From the NCBI GenBank assembly GCA_002369515.1, contig DFFM01000029.1:1-57194 (forward strand): DNA of 57,194 nt. The letters are read 5' to 3'. The notes below the pieces were generated by a model. It saw only the letters and a program-made list of their open reading frames with translations. It did not search any database and was not told where the DNA came from. The stretch comes from Prevotella sp. UBA3776 (GTDB lineage: Bacteria; Bacteroidota; Bacteroidia; Bacteroidales; Bacteroidaceae). Below are positions 1-11,248 of the stretch, in pieces (position 1 is the stretch's first letter; each line of letters begins with the position of its first letter). The position numbers and the translations under genes were made by a program.

Positions 1-327
1 AGCATCAACGCTTGGCCTCCACAGCTAGGAAAGGTTACGGCTTATTGCAGAAAGGCTGCCACGGGCCAGATCATCCACCTGCTGAACTATCGTCAGGCAA
101 ACAGTCTTAGTTGGCGTGACATGGACGGCACGATGCCCGCCCCGCAGGAGGTGACAGGGTTGCCTTTATCGGTAAAGATCACATCGGCGGTGAAGCGTGT
201 CTGGGTGGCATCTCCCGATGCCTTGGCTGGCGCTCCCTTAGAGTTGTCATTCGCTCAGCAAAACGGTGTCGTAACCTTTACGCTTCCCTCACTGAAGTAC
301 TGGTCTATGATAGTGATTGAATCATAA
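1..327 (+). CDS. GH66 dextranase/cyclodextran-forming enzyme, C-terminal fragment
   Basis: The 5' part is cut by the window edge; the frame is open from base 1 to a TAA at 325-327 (108 codons). The visible residues (LLNYRQANSLSWRD, then P.LSVKITSAVKRVWVASPD) match the all-beta C-terminal domain of GH66 enzymes, which end in a 'W.D..gt..aP' stretch followed by 'k..k.vWvASPD'. GH66 proteins cleave alpha-1,6-glucan internally (dextranase) or make cyclic isomalto-oligosaccharides; this fragment lacks the catalytic barrel, so which reaction applies cannot be told. The following GH13 and GH97 genes on the same strand support dextran breakdown. Family identification rests on recalled similarity of a short domain. 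Confidence 0.7.
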   Translation, partial: SINAWPPQLGKVTAYCRKAATGQIIHLLNYRQANSLSWRDMDGTMPAPQEVTGLPLSVKITSAVKRVWVASPDALAGAPLELSFAQQNGVVTFTLPSLKYWSMIVIES

Positions 328-330
328 TTC

Positions 331-367
331 AAGTTTCGAATTTCGAGTTTCTAGTTTCTTGTAGATA
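331..367. repeat. Short-word repeat spacer
   Basis: The 40-bp gap between the GH66 and GH13 genes consists largely of variations of the word 'aagtTTCgaaTTTCgagTTTC'. No promoter box or terminator is seen, so the two genes are probably co-transcribed. It resembles other word-like spacers in this window. Confidence 0.5.
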
Positions 368-4260
<3,893 letters not shown>

Positions 4261-4274
4261 CGATTTAGTTTCGA

Positions 4275-4352
4275 GGATTTTCAAGACAATAGCTTTATTC
4301 CTGTAATCCTTTTAAGAAAGCTGTCAGAGTGAAGACTATTGTCTTGAAATCC
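4275..4352. repeat. Long inverted repeat between convergent genes
   Basis: Arms GGATTTTCAAGACAATAG (4275-4292) and CTATTGTCTTGAAATCC (4336-4352) are complementary apart from one extra A. A second, inner pair AGCTTT/AAAGCT lies at 4291-4296 and 4317-4322. It sits in the 199-bp gap between the convergent GH97 and apiosidase-like genes. No T-run follows either arm, so a standard intrinsic terminator is not clear, but a bidirectional 3'-end hairpin is the simplest reading. Confidence 0.7.
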
Positions 4353-4459
4353 GCGATTAAGTGAGAGCCAAGCAAGCTTGCTTGCAGATGGCCGAGCGAG
4401 AGCGAATTATGCAACTCCATGAACTCTTTATCACTCCTTGCAACTTATTGTTTACATTA

Positions 4460-5851
4460 CTAGTGAAAGTTGAGTTGTTTCATCTTCTTGGCCAGCGTAC
4501 TGTTGGCATCGACGATGATGAGCACCCCGTCGTACGGGCCGCAGAAGAGGAAGCGTTTCTTGATGTGCCTGATGCCGTTCTTCAGTGTCCCCACAAATGT
4601 CAGGGTTCCGTCTGTTGGGCTATAGCGCCACATCTGTTTCTGTTTGCCGCTGATTTTGCTTATGTCGATTTTCATCGTCGTTGGGTAGCCACAGTCGTAG
4701 GTCAGTATGTAGTCCTTTCCGCGGCATGCCAGTATGCGTTGGCGGCGTGTGCCGTTGTCGATGACGAGGGGCGAGTCGCCCACTCTGTGTTCTGGCGGAA
4801 ATTGTTCCATGAGTCTTCGCAGGTATTTCATTTGGCGGCGGCCATTGTCGCTGAGCGCGTCTTGCCATGAGTGCTTGCTGCCGTTGGCGCCGTAGGCACC
4901 TTTCTTGCCTCGGGCTATAAACTGCATGATTTCGTTGTTGCCATAGGTGTGGCCGCAGCTGCCGGCAAAGACCGACCAGTAGGCATAGCGTCGCACGTCG
5001 TGTTCGTTCCATTTGGGTTGGCTTGCATCGTGCAGTCCTTGGGGAATGTTCTCATAGGAAGGCTCGCCGTCGAGCACGGGCTTGGGTGGTTGGTGTTGCA
5101 GGCAGGAGTCAACATACTGCCAGTTGTCTTCTTCTGTGCCCTCGGCAATGGGATAATATTTGTCGCCATTGCGCTGCCCATAGCGGCGGTGCCCACTCTG
5201 AAACATGTTGAAGTCGAGCCAAGGGCGCTGATGAAACCATTTGGCCGAAAAAGTGCGTCCGCGGGGGTGGAACGTCATGAGGTGGCGTCGGTCGGTGCGT
5301 TTGATGGCTGCGGCCATCGAATCCCACACCTCGGGATGGATGTCGCCCTGGATGTCGCCGCCCATCATCCATATTATGTTGGGTTGGTCGCCATAGCGCT
5401 TGGCCAGAAAATGACCGTAGCAGGCTGCCCTTTCGGTTGTCATCCATCCCCTTTTCACCAGCGATCCCCACACCGGCACCATGGCTACGTAGATGCCGCG
5501 TAGGCGGGCTTCGGCCACAATGCTGTCCAGACGTTGCCAAAAAGGCGCGTCGGCCAGCGTGTCGGGATGGAACTCGTCGTTCATGAGCTGCACCTGAACC
5601 ACGTTGAATTCGTTTTGCATGCAGTCGTCGAGATAAATCCGCGCGTCGTTGATGGTCAGTCGGTGGGGCAGCAACCACCCGGTGTCGCCCAACCAGAAGA
5701 ACGGCCGACCGTCAGTGTGTTGAAGGTATCGGCCGTTTTCCGATACCGACAAATCCCACGTCGTGTGGTCGGCTGTCGGGTTGCCCCATGCCGACGGCGT
5801 ATGGCTGAGCAGCAGACAAAGCAAGGAGACAAGGCGGCAGACTTCTTTCAT
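4460..5851 (-). CDS. Secreted GH140-like apiosidase (DUF4038 family)
   Basis: 463 residues from the ATG at 5849-5851; the frame is open further upstream inside folK but only this Met precedes a signal peptide (1-23). The sequence starts with the typical 'GRYLQHTDGRPFFWLGDTGW' strand of DUF4038/apiosidase-like proteins. D166 (MMGGD) and E263 (LDGEP) are spaced 97 residues apart, as are the catalytic Asp187 and Glu284 I recall for the B. thetaiotaomicron apiosidase BT1012. GH140 enzymes release apiose-linked side chains from rhamnogalacturonan II. The C-terminal 90 residues form a small beta domain. It overlaps the folK stop by 4 bp, so it is the last cistron of a housekeeping operon. Exact substrate is inferred. 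Confidence 0.8.
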   Translation of the reverse strand: MKEVCRLVSLLCLLLSHTPSAWGNPTADHTTWDLSVSENGRYLQHTDGRPFFWLGDTGWLLPHRLTINDARIYLDDCMQNEFNVVQVQLMNDEFHPDTLADAPFWQRLDSIVAEARLRGIYVAMVPVWGSLVKRGWMTTERAACYGHFLAKRYGDQPNIIWMMGGDIQGDIHPEVWDSMAAAIKRTDRRHLMTFHPRGRTFSAKWFHQRPWLDFNMFQSGHRRYGQRNGDKYYPIAEGTEEDNWQYVDSCLQHQPPKPVLDGEPSYENIPQGLHDASQPKWNEHDVRRYAYWSVFAGSCGHTYGNNEIMQFIARGKKGAYGANGSKHSWQDALSDNGRRQMKYLRRLMEQFPPEHRVGDSPLVIDNGTRRQRILACRGKDYILTYDCGYPTTMKIDISKISGKQKQMWRYSPTDGTLTFVGTLKNGIRHIKKRFLFCGPYDGVLIIVDANSTLAKKMKQLNFH

Positions 5852-6258
5852 TCCATAATCTCTTTCAGGGGAATCATCACAAAGTCGCGTTGCTGCATGA
5901 GCGGATGGGGGATCTTGAGGTCGGGCTCGTCGATGGTCAGGTCGTCGTAGAGCAGGATGTCGATGTCGATGATTCGGTCGTGGTAGATGCCGTTGACCGA
6001 CTTCTTTTTGCGTCCCATGCTGCGCTCTATCTCCTGCGTGGCGCTCAACAAGGGTCTGGGCAGCAGGGAGGTGCTGACGCAGATCACCACATTGACAAAC
6101 TCGTTTTCCGAGCTGAAGCCCCATGGTTCGGACACATAAAGAGCTGATTGGCGCTCCACGGTGCCAATCAGCTCTCCTATTTTCTTGACGGCTCGCCGAA
6201 TGTTGGCTTTCTTGTTGCCAAGGTTCGACCCGAGCCCCAGATAAACCACGTGTTGCAT
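5848..6258 (-). CDS. folK: 2-amino-4-hydroxy-6-hydroxymethyldihydropteridine diphosphokinase
   Basis: 136 residues, close to the minimal HPPK length. YLGLGSNLG (6-14) is the pterin/ATP-side motif and DRIIDIDILLYDD (94-106) carries the two magnesium-binding aspartates (D98, D100), followed by IPHP (116-119). It transfers pyrophosphate from ATP to the pterin in folate synthesis in the cytoplasm. It starts 5 bp downstream of queA and overlaps the apiosidase-like gene by 4 bp, so it belongs to the ftsX-to-folK operon. Confidence 0.95.
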   Translation of the reverse strand: MQHVVYLGLGSNLGNKKANIRRAVKKIGELIGTVERQSALYVSEPWGFSSENEFVNVVICVSTSLLPRPLLSATQEIERSMGRKKKSVNGIYHDRIIDIDILLYDDLTIDEPDLKIPHPLMQQRDFVMIPLKEIME

Positions 6259-6263
6259 GGTGC

Positions 6264-7421
6264 CTAGTCGTTCACAATGAGCATGGCGTCGCCGTAGCAG
6301 CCAAATTTGTAGCCGTTTTCCAATGCCAGCTCGTAGGCCTTCATCACCAGGTCGTAGCCTCCGAAGGCGGCTGTTGACATGAGCAGTGTTGACAGCGGGT
6401 GATAGAAGTTGGCTATCATGCTGTCGGCCAGTCCGAACTCATAGGGCGGGAAGATGAACTTGTTGGTCCATCCGTCGTATTCTTTCAGCTTTCCGTCGGT
6501 GCCCACGGCGGTTTCGGTGGCTTTGGCCACACTGGTGCCCACCACGCACACGCGGTGGCCGTTGGCCTTGGTGTCGTTGACAATGCGGCAGGCCTCTGCG
6601 CCGATGATCATCTGCTCGGAGTCCATCTTGTGTTTGGTCAGGTCCTCCACTTCTATGTCGTGGAAATTGCCCAGGGCGCAATGGAGGGTGATGTATGCAA
6701 AGTTGATGCCGCGTATTTCCATGCGCTTCATCAGTTCGCGGCTGAAGTGCAGTCCGGTGGCAGGGGCTGTGACGGCTCCTTCGTTGCGGGCGAAGATACA
6801 CTGGAAGTCTTCCATGTCCTCTTCGCGGGCGGGGCGGTGGTCAACGATGTAGTGGGGCAGAGGGGCTTCGCCCAAGCTGTAGAGCTCGCGCTTGAATTCG
6901 TCGTGGGGACAGTCGTAGAGGAAGCGCAGGGTTCGTCCGCGGCTGGTGGTGTTGTCAATGACTTCGGCCACCATGGTGCCGCTGTTGTCGAAGAAGAGCT
7001 TGTTGCCGATTCGTATTTTGCGCGCAGGCTCCACGAGTACGTCCCACAGGCGCATTTCCTCGTTCAGTTCCCTGAGCAGGAACACCTCAATCTTGGCGTC
7101 GGTTTTTTCCTTGGTGCCGTAGAGGCGGGCCGGAAACACCTTCGTGTCGTTGAAGACGAAGGTGTCGCCCTCGTCGAAGTAGTCCAGAATGTCGCGGAAG
7201 TCGAGATAGTCGCCCTCTATGGGGTTTCCGTTCTCGTCTTTGCGGAACATGTCGATGGTCTGCGACTGTTTGTGGAGCACCATGAGGCGGCACTCGTCGC
7301 GGCGTGTAACGCGGAACACCTCGTTTTCGCCGTCCTCGTTTTTGAACGTGCGCTCAATGTAGTGGGGATAGAGCGCTATCTGCTCCTCAGGCAGTTTGAA
7401 CTTGAATTGCGATAGTTTCAT
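6264..7421 (-). CDS. queA: S-adenosylmethionine:tRNA ribosyltransferase-isomerase
   Basis: 385 residues starting [20 protein letters not shown], the standard QueA N-terminus, with [11 protein letters not shown] and the [12 protein letters not shown] block. It transfers and isomerises the ribosyl moiety of SAM to preQ1-tRNA to give epoxyqueuosine. The protein is about 30 residues longer than E. coli QueA, mainly through an N-terminal insertion (around 20-50), as is usual in Bacteroidetes. It follows truB after a 122-bp spacer made mostly of an 18-bp tandem repeat. Confidence 0.96.
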   Translation of the reverse strand: MKLSQFKFKLPEEQIALYPHYIERTFKNEDGENEVFRVTRRDECRLMVLHKQSQTIDMFRKDENGNPIEGDYLDFRDILDYFDEGDTFVFNDTKVFPARLYGTKEKTDAKIEVFLLRELNEEMRLWDVLVEPARKIRIGNKLFFDNSGTMVAEVIDNTTSRGRTLRFLYDCPHDEFKRELYSLGEAPLPHYIVDHRPAREEDMEDFQCIFARNEGAVTAPATGLHFSRELMKRMEIRGINFAYITLHCALGNFHDIEVEDLTKHKMDSEQMIIGAEACRIVNDTKANGHRVCVVGTSVAKATETAVGTDGKLKEYDGWTNKFIFPPYEFGLADSMIANFYHPLSTLLMSTAAFGGYDLVMKAYELALENGYKFGCYGDAMLIVND

Positions 7422-7436
7422 TGTTGCTTATTGAGG

Positions 7437-7526
7437 TATTTTGGGAGTAATGGGTCTTATGGGAGTAATGGGTCTTATGGGAGTAATGGGACTTATGGGA
7501 GTAATGGGAGTTGTGGGAGTTGTGGT
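7437..7526. repeat. 18-bp tandem repeat (VNTR-like) in the truB-queA spacer
   Basis: About four to five copies of the unit GGGAGTAATGGGTCTTAT run from about 7437 to 7526, the later copies degenerating to GGGAGTTGT. On the coding (minus) strand this would read as Thr-Pro-Ile repeats but it is in frame with neither neighbour. Copy number is likely variable between strains. Confidence 0.85.
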
Positions 7527-7543
7527 GGGCGGAGGCCCAACGT

Positions 7544-8245
7544 CTATCCCTCGATGGTTTGCTGGTCGAGCCACTCTTGCAGATGGTCGAAGTCTATGCA
7601 TTGCTCGATGCGCACATCTCCCACGCGAGTGCGGGAGAGTGCCGTCAGATAGGCTCCGCTGCCCAGTGCTTCGCCGATGTCGCGGGCCAGGGCGCGTATG
7701 TAGGTGCCTTTGCCGCATACCACGCGTATGCTCATCTGCATGGCCTCAGGGTCGAAGTGGGTCAGTTCGATCTCGTCAATGCGCAGCGTCTTGGGCTTGA
7801 GCTCCACCTTTTCGCCGCGCCGCGCCATCTTGTAGGCTCTGTGGCCGTCCACCATGCAGGCACTGAATGCGGGGGGCACCTGCTGGATTTCGCCCACGAA
7901 ACGGGGCAGCACCTGATCGATGAGCTCGCGGGTGATGTGCTCCGTGGGGTAGGTGGCATCCACAGGGTGCTCCATGTCGTAGCTGGGCGTGGTGGCTCCC
8001 AGCTGCAGGGTGGCGGTGTATTCCTTGGTTTGCAGTTGCATCTGCTCAATGCGCTTGGTGGCTTTGCCCGTGCAGAGGATGAGCACACCCGTAGCCAGCG
8101 GGTCGAGTGTGCCGGCGTGGCCTGTCTTCACGCGCTTCACGCCTGCTTTCTTCGAGATGAGAAAGCGCACGTGGGCCAGTGCGCCGAAACTCGACATGCG
8201 GTAGGGCTTGTTGATGTAGATGATTTCGCCTTCCTTGAAGTTCAT
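7544..8245 (-). CDS. truB: tRNA pseudouridine(55) synthase
   Basis: 233 residues. The TruB signature KTGHAGTLDPLATGVL is present with the catalytic aspartate at D48, plus KEYTATLQLG and RVVCGKGTYIRALARDIG. It isomerises U55 in the T-loop of tRNAs. The PUA-type C-terminal domain is reduced, as in other Bacteroidetes. Its ATG shares one base with the uppP stop codon (TGATG, 8243-8247). Confidence 0.96.
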   Translation of the reverse strand: MNFKEGEIIYINKPYRMSSFGALAHVRFLISKKAGVKRVKTGHAGTLDPLATGVLILCTGKATKRIEQMQLQTKEYTATLQLGATTPSYDMEHPVDATYPTEHITRELIDQVLPRFVGEIQQVPPAFSACMVDGHRAYKMARRGEKVELKPKTLRIDEIELTHFDPEAMQMSIRVVCGKGTYIRALARDIGEALGSGAYLTALSRTRVGDVRIEQCIDFDHLQEWLDQQTIEG

Positions 8246-9102
8246 CAGTCAACCATGGCTAGTGAGTGTCCGGTGAGCAGCAGCACGATGATGATGGTGC
8301 CCACGATGATGCGGTAGTATCCAAAGGCTTTGAAGCCGTATTTGGTCAGGAAGTTGACAAACCACTTCATGGCCAGCAAGGCCACCACAAATGCCACCAA
8401 GCAGCCCAGTGTGAGCATCGTGATGTTGTGGCCCGTGGCCCACGAGGTGTCTTCCTTGAACAAGTCGAGCAGGTCGAGCAGGGTGGCTCCGGCCATGGTG
8501 GGCACGGCCAGGAAGAACGAGAACTCGGCGGCGCGCTTGCGCGTCAGGCCCTGGGTCATGCCGCCCACGATGGTGGCCATCGAGCGCGATACGCCCGGAA
8601 TGACCGAAATGCACTGGAACAGGCCGATGTTGAAGGCGCGGCGCTCGTTCACCCTGTTGGCGTCGCTGCCTTTGTTGAACAGACGGTCGCAGAACAGCAT
8701 GAACAGGCCACCCACCACCAGCATCACGGCCACCACCTCGACGCTGTCGAGCAGCCAGTCGAGCAGGCCCGACTTCTTGGCCAGCAGGCCGATGACCACT
8801 GCGGGCACCACGCCCACGATGAGCAGCCAGTAGAAGTTGAACTTATGTTTCAGCCGTTGCCACAGGTTGCTGCCTGCCGGCGCGGGCGTGTTGTCGAACT
8901 GAAAAAAGCGCTTCCAGTAGAGGCAGACCACCGAGAGGATGGCGCCAAACTGGATGATGAACGTGAAGGCGTGGACAAAAGCGTCGCCCTGCGGAATGCC
9001 CAGCAGGTTCTGGGCGATGATCATGTGGCCTGTTGACGATACGGGCAGAAATTCCGTCAGCCCCTCGACAATGGCGATGATGATAGTTTCTAACCAATCC
9101 AT
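8245..9102 (-). CDS. uppP: Undecaprenyl-diphosphatase (BacA/UppP)
   Basis: 285 residues with about eight membrane segments. The two UppP signatures are present: EGLTEFLPVSSTGH (13-26) and PGVSRS (169-174). It dephosphorylates undecaprenyl pyrophosphate to recycle the carrier lipid for peptidoglycan and surface polysaccharides. The loop around 65-90 is longer than in E. coli. It lies between the DUF3098 gene (48-bp gap) and truB (1-bp overlap). Confidence 0.96.
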   Translation of the reverse strand: MDWLETIIIAIVEGLTEFLPVSSTGHMIIAQNLLGIPQGDAFVHAFTFIIQFGAILSVVCLYWKRFFQFDNTPAPAGSNLWQRLKHKFNFYWLLIVGVVPAVVIGLLAKKSGLLDWLLDSVEVVAVMLVVGGLFMLFCDRLFNKGSDANRVNERRAFNIGLFQCISVIPGVSRSMATIVGGMTQGLTRKRAAEFSFFLAVPTMAGATLLDLLDLFKEDTSWATGHNITMLTLGCLVAFVVALLAMKWFVNFLTKYGFKAFGYYRIIVGTIIIVLLLTGHSLAMVD

Positions 9103-9150
9103 TTCGAAGTGTCGTTAGTGGTTTAATGGGTTTGTTTTCCTTGTCGTCGG

Positions 9151-9381
9151 TCAGTCGTTGTCCTTGGGCTTGCGGATGATGGCATAAATGATTGAAACGA
9201 ATCCCACGAAACAAACAGCTGGAGCCACCTTGATGTGCAGCGGACTGAAAATCTCGGGGTTGTAGTTGGTCTCGGTTGAGCCTGAAGCACTCATGAGAAT
9301 GAAACCGATGATGACCACCAGCATACCCACGGCCAACAGAATGAAGTTGACCTTGTCGAAAGCATAATTTCTTCTATCCAT
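9151..9381 (-). CDS. DUF3098 small membrane protein
   Basis: 76 residues with two predicted membrane helices (about 11-31 and 47-67) and the 'NP.IFSP.hIKVAP..cf.Gf' middle segment typical of DUF3098. The function is unknown. In Bacteroidetes it is regularly found between ftsX and uppP, as here, which suggests a role at the inner membrane linked to envelope growth or division. Confidence 0.9.
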   Translation of the reverse strand: MDRRNYAFDKVNFILLAVGMLVVIIGFILMSASGSTETNYNPEIFSPLHIKVAPAVCFVGFVSIIYAIIRKPKDND

Positions 9382-9394
9382 ATTTCTTTTTAAA

Positions 9395-9434
9395 AAACTC
9401 CTAACTCTTAACTCCTAACTCCTAACTCCTAAAT
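9395..9434. repeat. 7-bp word repeat between ftsX and DUF3098
   Basis: Five to six copies of AACTCCT (one as AACTCTT) fill the spacer between the two cistrons. No promoter box or hairpin is apparent. Confidence 0.8.
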
Positions 9435-10307
9435 CTTATAAAGGTCTCCCGCCTTCATGCGGAGGAACTTGTTCACCGAGAAATAAGAGCAGAGCGTGGA
9501 AATGATGATGCCAAAGAGCAACACCGAAACGCCCGTAATGAGCAGCACGTCCCACGTGATGACCGTCATCACTTCGGGCTCATACGAGTAGAGTCCATAC
9601 ACGCCGCCTGCCAACACCGCATCGGCAATGATGCCGGCTGCAATGCCCGTCACGACGGCTTTCTTGATGAATGGCCGACGGATGAATCCCCACGAGGCCC
9701 CCACCAACTTCATGGTGTGAATGGAGAATCGCCGTGAATAGACACCCAGCCGCACGGTGTTGTTGATGAGCGAGAACGAAACGAACGAGAGCAGCAGCGC
9801 CAGCACCAGCAGCACCAGGTTCACCTTGTTGAGTTTGCTGTTCACGCTGTCCATCAACTCCTGCGGATAGGTGATGTCGGTGATTTGCGGATTTTTGCGC
9901 AGTTGCTTCGAAATCCATTTCACCGAGTCGCTGTTGGCATAGTCCGACTTCAGCTGCACTTCCACCGACCCCACGAAGGGGTTGAAGTCGGTGAATTCGG
10001 TGGGGTCGGTGCCCATTTCCTTCGATTGTTCTTTCAGGGCGTCTTCCTTGCTGATGAAGTTCAGGTGGTGGATATAGGGCTGCTTGGCCAGTTCTTTGCA
10101 GAGAATGCGCGCTTCGGGCGTTGTCATGTCCTCGCCCAGAATGAGCGTGATGGTGAGGTTTTCCTTGACGTAGGTGGAGAGGTTCCGCGCAATGAGCACC
10201 GAAAACACCACCATTCCCAACAAAATGAGCACCATGGCGGTGCTTATGCATAGTGTTACGACCTGCAGCCCTGAGCGGCTGCCGGACTTCTTACGTTTTT
10301 TTCCCAT
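9429..10307 (-). CDS. ftsX: Cell-division permease-like protein FtsX
   Basis: 292 residues from ATG 10305-10307 (MGKKRKKSGSRSG). An upstream in-frame Met at 10352 would start before the promoter box, so I reject it. The layout is an N-terminal helix, an extracellular loop with the 'ITLILGEDMTTPEA' strand and three C-terminal membrane helices, as in FtsX. With FtsE it activates cell-wall hydrolases at the septum; ftsE is not adjacent. It is the first gene of the operon running to 4460. Confidence 0.93.
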   Translation of the reverse strand: MGKKRKKSGSRSGLQVVTLCISTAMVLILLGMVVFSVLIARNLSTYVKENLTITLILGEDMTTPEARILCKELAKQPYIHHLNFISKEDALKEQSKEMGTDPTEFTDFNPFVGSVEVQLKSDYANSDSVKWISKQLRKNPQITDITYPQELMDSVNSKLNKVNLVLLVLALLLSFVSFSLINNTVRLGVYSRRFSIHTMKLVGASWGFIRRPFIKKAVVTGIAAGIIADAVLAGGVYGLYSYEPEVMTVITWDVLLITGVSVLLFGIIISTLCSYFSVNKFLRMKAGDLYKI

Positions 10308-10340
10308 TTCTAAAAAGGCTATAATACACCAAATTTGCTG

Positions 10341-10348
10341 CAAAAGTA
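10341..10348 (-). promoter_or_regulatory. Promoter -7 box for the ftsX operon
   Basis: TACTTTTG on the minus strand, matching the Bacteroidetes -7 consensus TAnnTTTG. It lies 33 nt before the ftsX ATG and is divergent from the promoter of the radical SAM gene. Confidence 0.7.
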
Positions 10349-10443
10349 GCAAAAAAATGACATCTAAACGAGCGTTTAACTACTATTAACACCATTGGCA
10401 AAAAAACTCTCCTCGTGCTGCCGTCGTTCTGCAATTGTTTTGC

Positions 10444-10451
10444 TACTTTTG
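10444..10451 (+). promoter_or_regulatory. Promoter -7 box, likely leaderless transcript
   Basis: TACTTTTG ends 5 nt before the ATG at 10457. Because transcription starts about 5 nt after this box in Bacteroidetes, the predicted first base coincides with the start codon. Confidence 0.65.
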
Positions 10452-10456
10452 CAACC

Positions 10457-11248
10457 ATGAGTACCATCATTTATCCTTCGCCCATCTTCGGGCCAGTACA
10501 TAGTCGGCGGCTTGGCGTCTCGCTGGGCATCAACCTGATGCCTGCCGACGGAAAAGTGTGTTCGTTCGACTGCATTTATTGTGAGTGCGGGCTCAACCAC
10601 CAGCATCGCCCCCATTTGCCGCGCCCCACGCGCGAGGAAGTGCGCGCAGCCCTCGAAACCCAGTTGCAACGCATGGCGGCCGAGGGGGTGTTGCCCGACG
10701 TGCTGACCTTCGCCGGCAACGGCGAGCCGACGGGCCATCCCGATTTTCCGCTGATCATCGACGACACCATCGAGTTGCGCAACCGCTACTGCCCCAGTGC
10801 CAAGGTGAGCGTGTTGAGCAATGCCACCATGTTGGGCCGCCCGGCTGTCCACAATGCCCTCTTGCGCGTTGATAACAACATACAGAAGCTCGACACCGTC
10901 AGTGCCGACTATATAAATAAGGTGGACCGCCCTCAGAGCACTGCCTACGACGTGGGGCGGGTGGTGGAGCAGCTGAGCCGTTTCGACGGCCACGTCATCA
11001 TACAGACCATGTTCATGAAGGGAACAGCCTCCATCGATGGGCAGTCGTACAGCGTTGACAACACGGGTGAAGAATACGTTGCGCCGTGGCTTGAGGCGGT
11101 GCTCGCCGTCCGTCCCCAGCAGGTGATGGTTTACACCATCGACCGCGAAACGCCCACTCCTGGGCTGCTCAAGGCCACGCACGAGGAGTTGGATGCCATC
11201 CGCGACCGCGTCATTGCGGCCGGCATCCCCTGCACGGCCAGCTATTAG
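10457..11248 (+). CDS. Radical SAM protein (COG0731-like)
   Basis: 263 residues. The iron-sulphur cluster motif CxxxCxxC is at C35, C39 and C42 (KVCSFDCIYCECG), followed by a TFAGNGEPTGHPDF segment in the place of the SAM-binding GGE motif. The ATG at 10457 is chosen because the family begins IIYPSPIFGPVHSRRLG and because the promoter box overlaps any earlier start. Homologues are widespread in Bacteroidetes and related to wybutosine-synthesis radical SAM enzymes, but the substrate is unknown. It stands alone as a single-gene unit. Confidence 0.85.
   Translation: MSTIIYPSPIFGPVHSRRLGVSLGINLMPADGKVCSFDCIYCECGLNHQHRPHLPRPTREEVRAALETQLQRMAAEGVLPDVLTFAGNGEPTGHPDFPLIIDDTIELRNRYCPSAKVSVLSNATMLGRPAVHNALLRVDNNIQKLDTVSADYINKVDRPQSTAYDVGRVVEQLSRFDGHVIIQTMFMKGTASIDGQSYSVDNTGEEYVAPWLEAVLAVRPQQVMVYTIDRETPTPGLLKATHEELDAIRDRVIAAGIPCTASY

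Noticed and set aside
5852..6124. N-terminal extension of the apiosidase-like protein into folK
   Set aside because: The extension is an out-of-frame copy of folK sequence, while the Met at 5851 starts a proper signal peptide and overlaps folK by only 4 bp.
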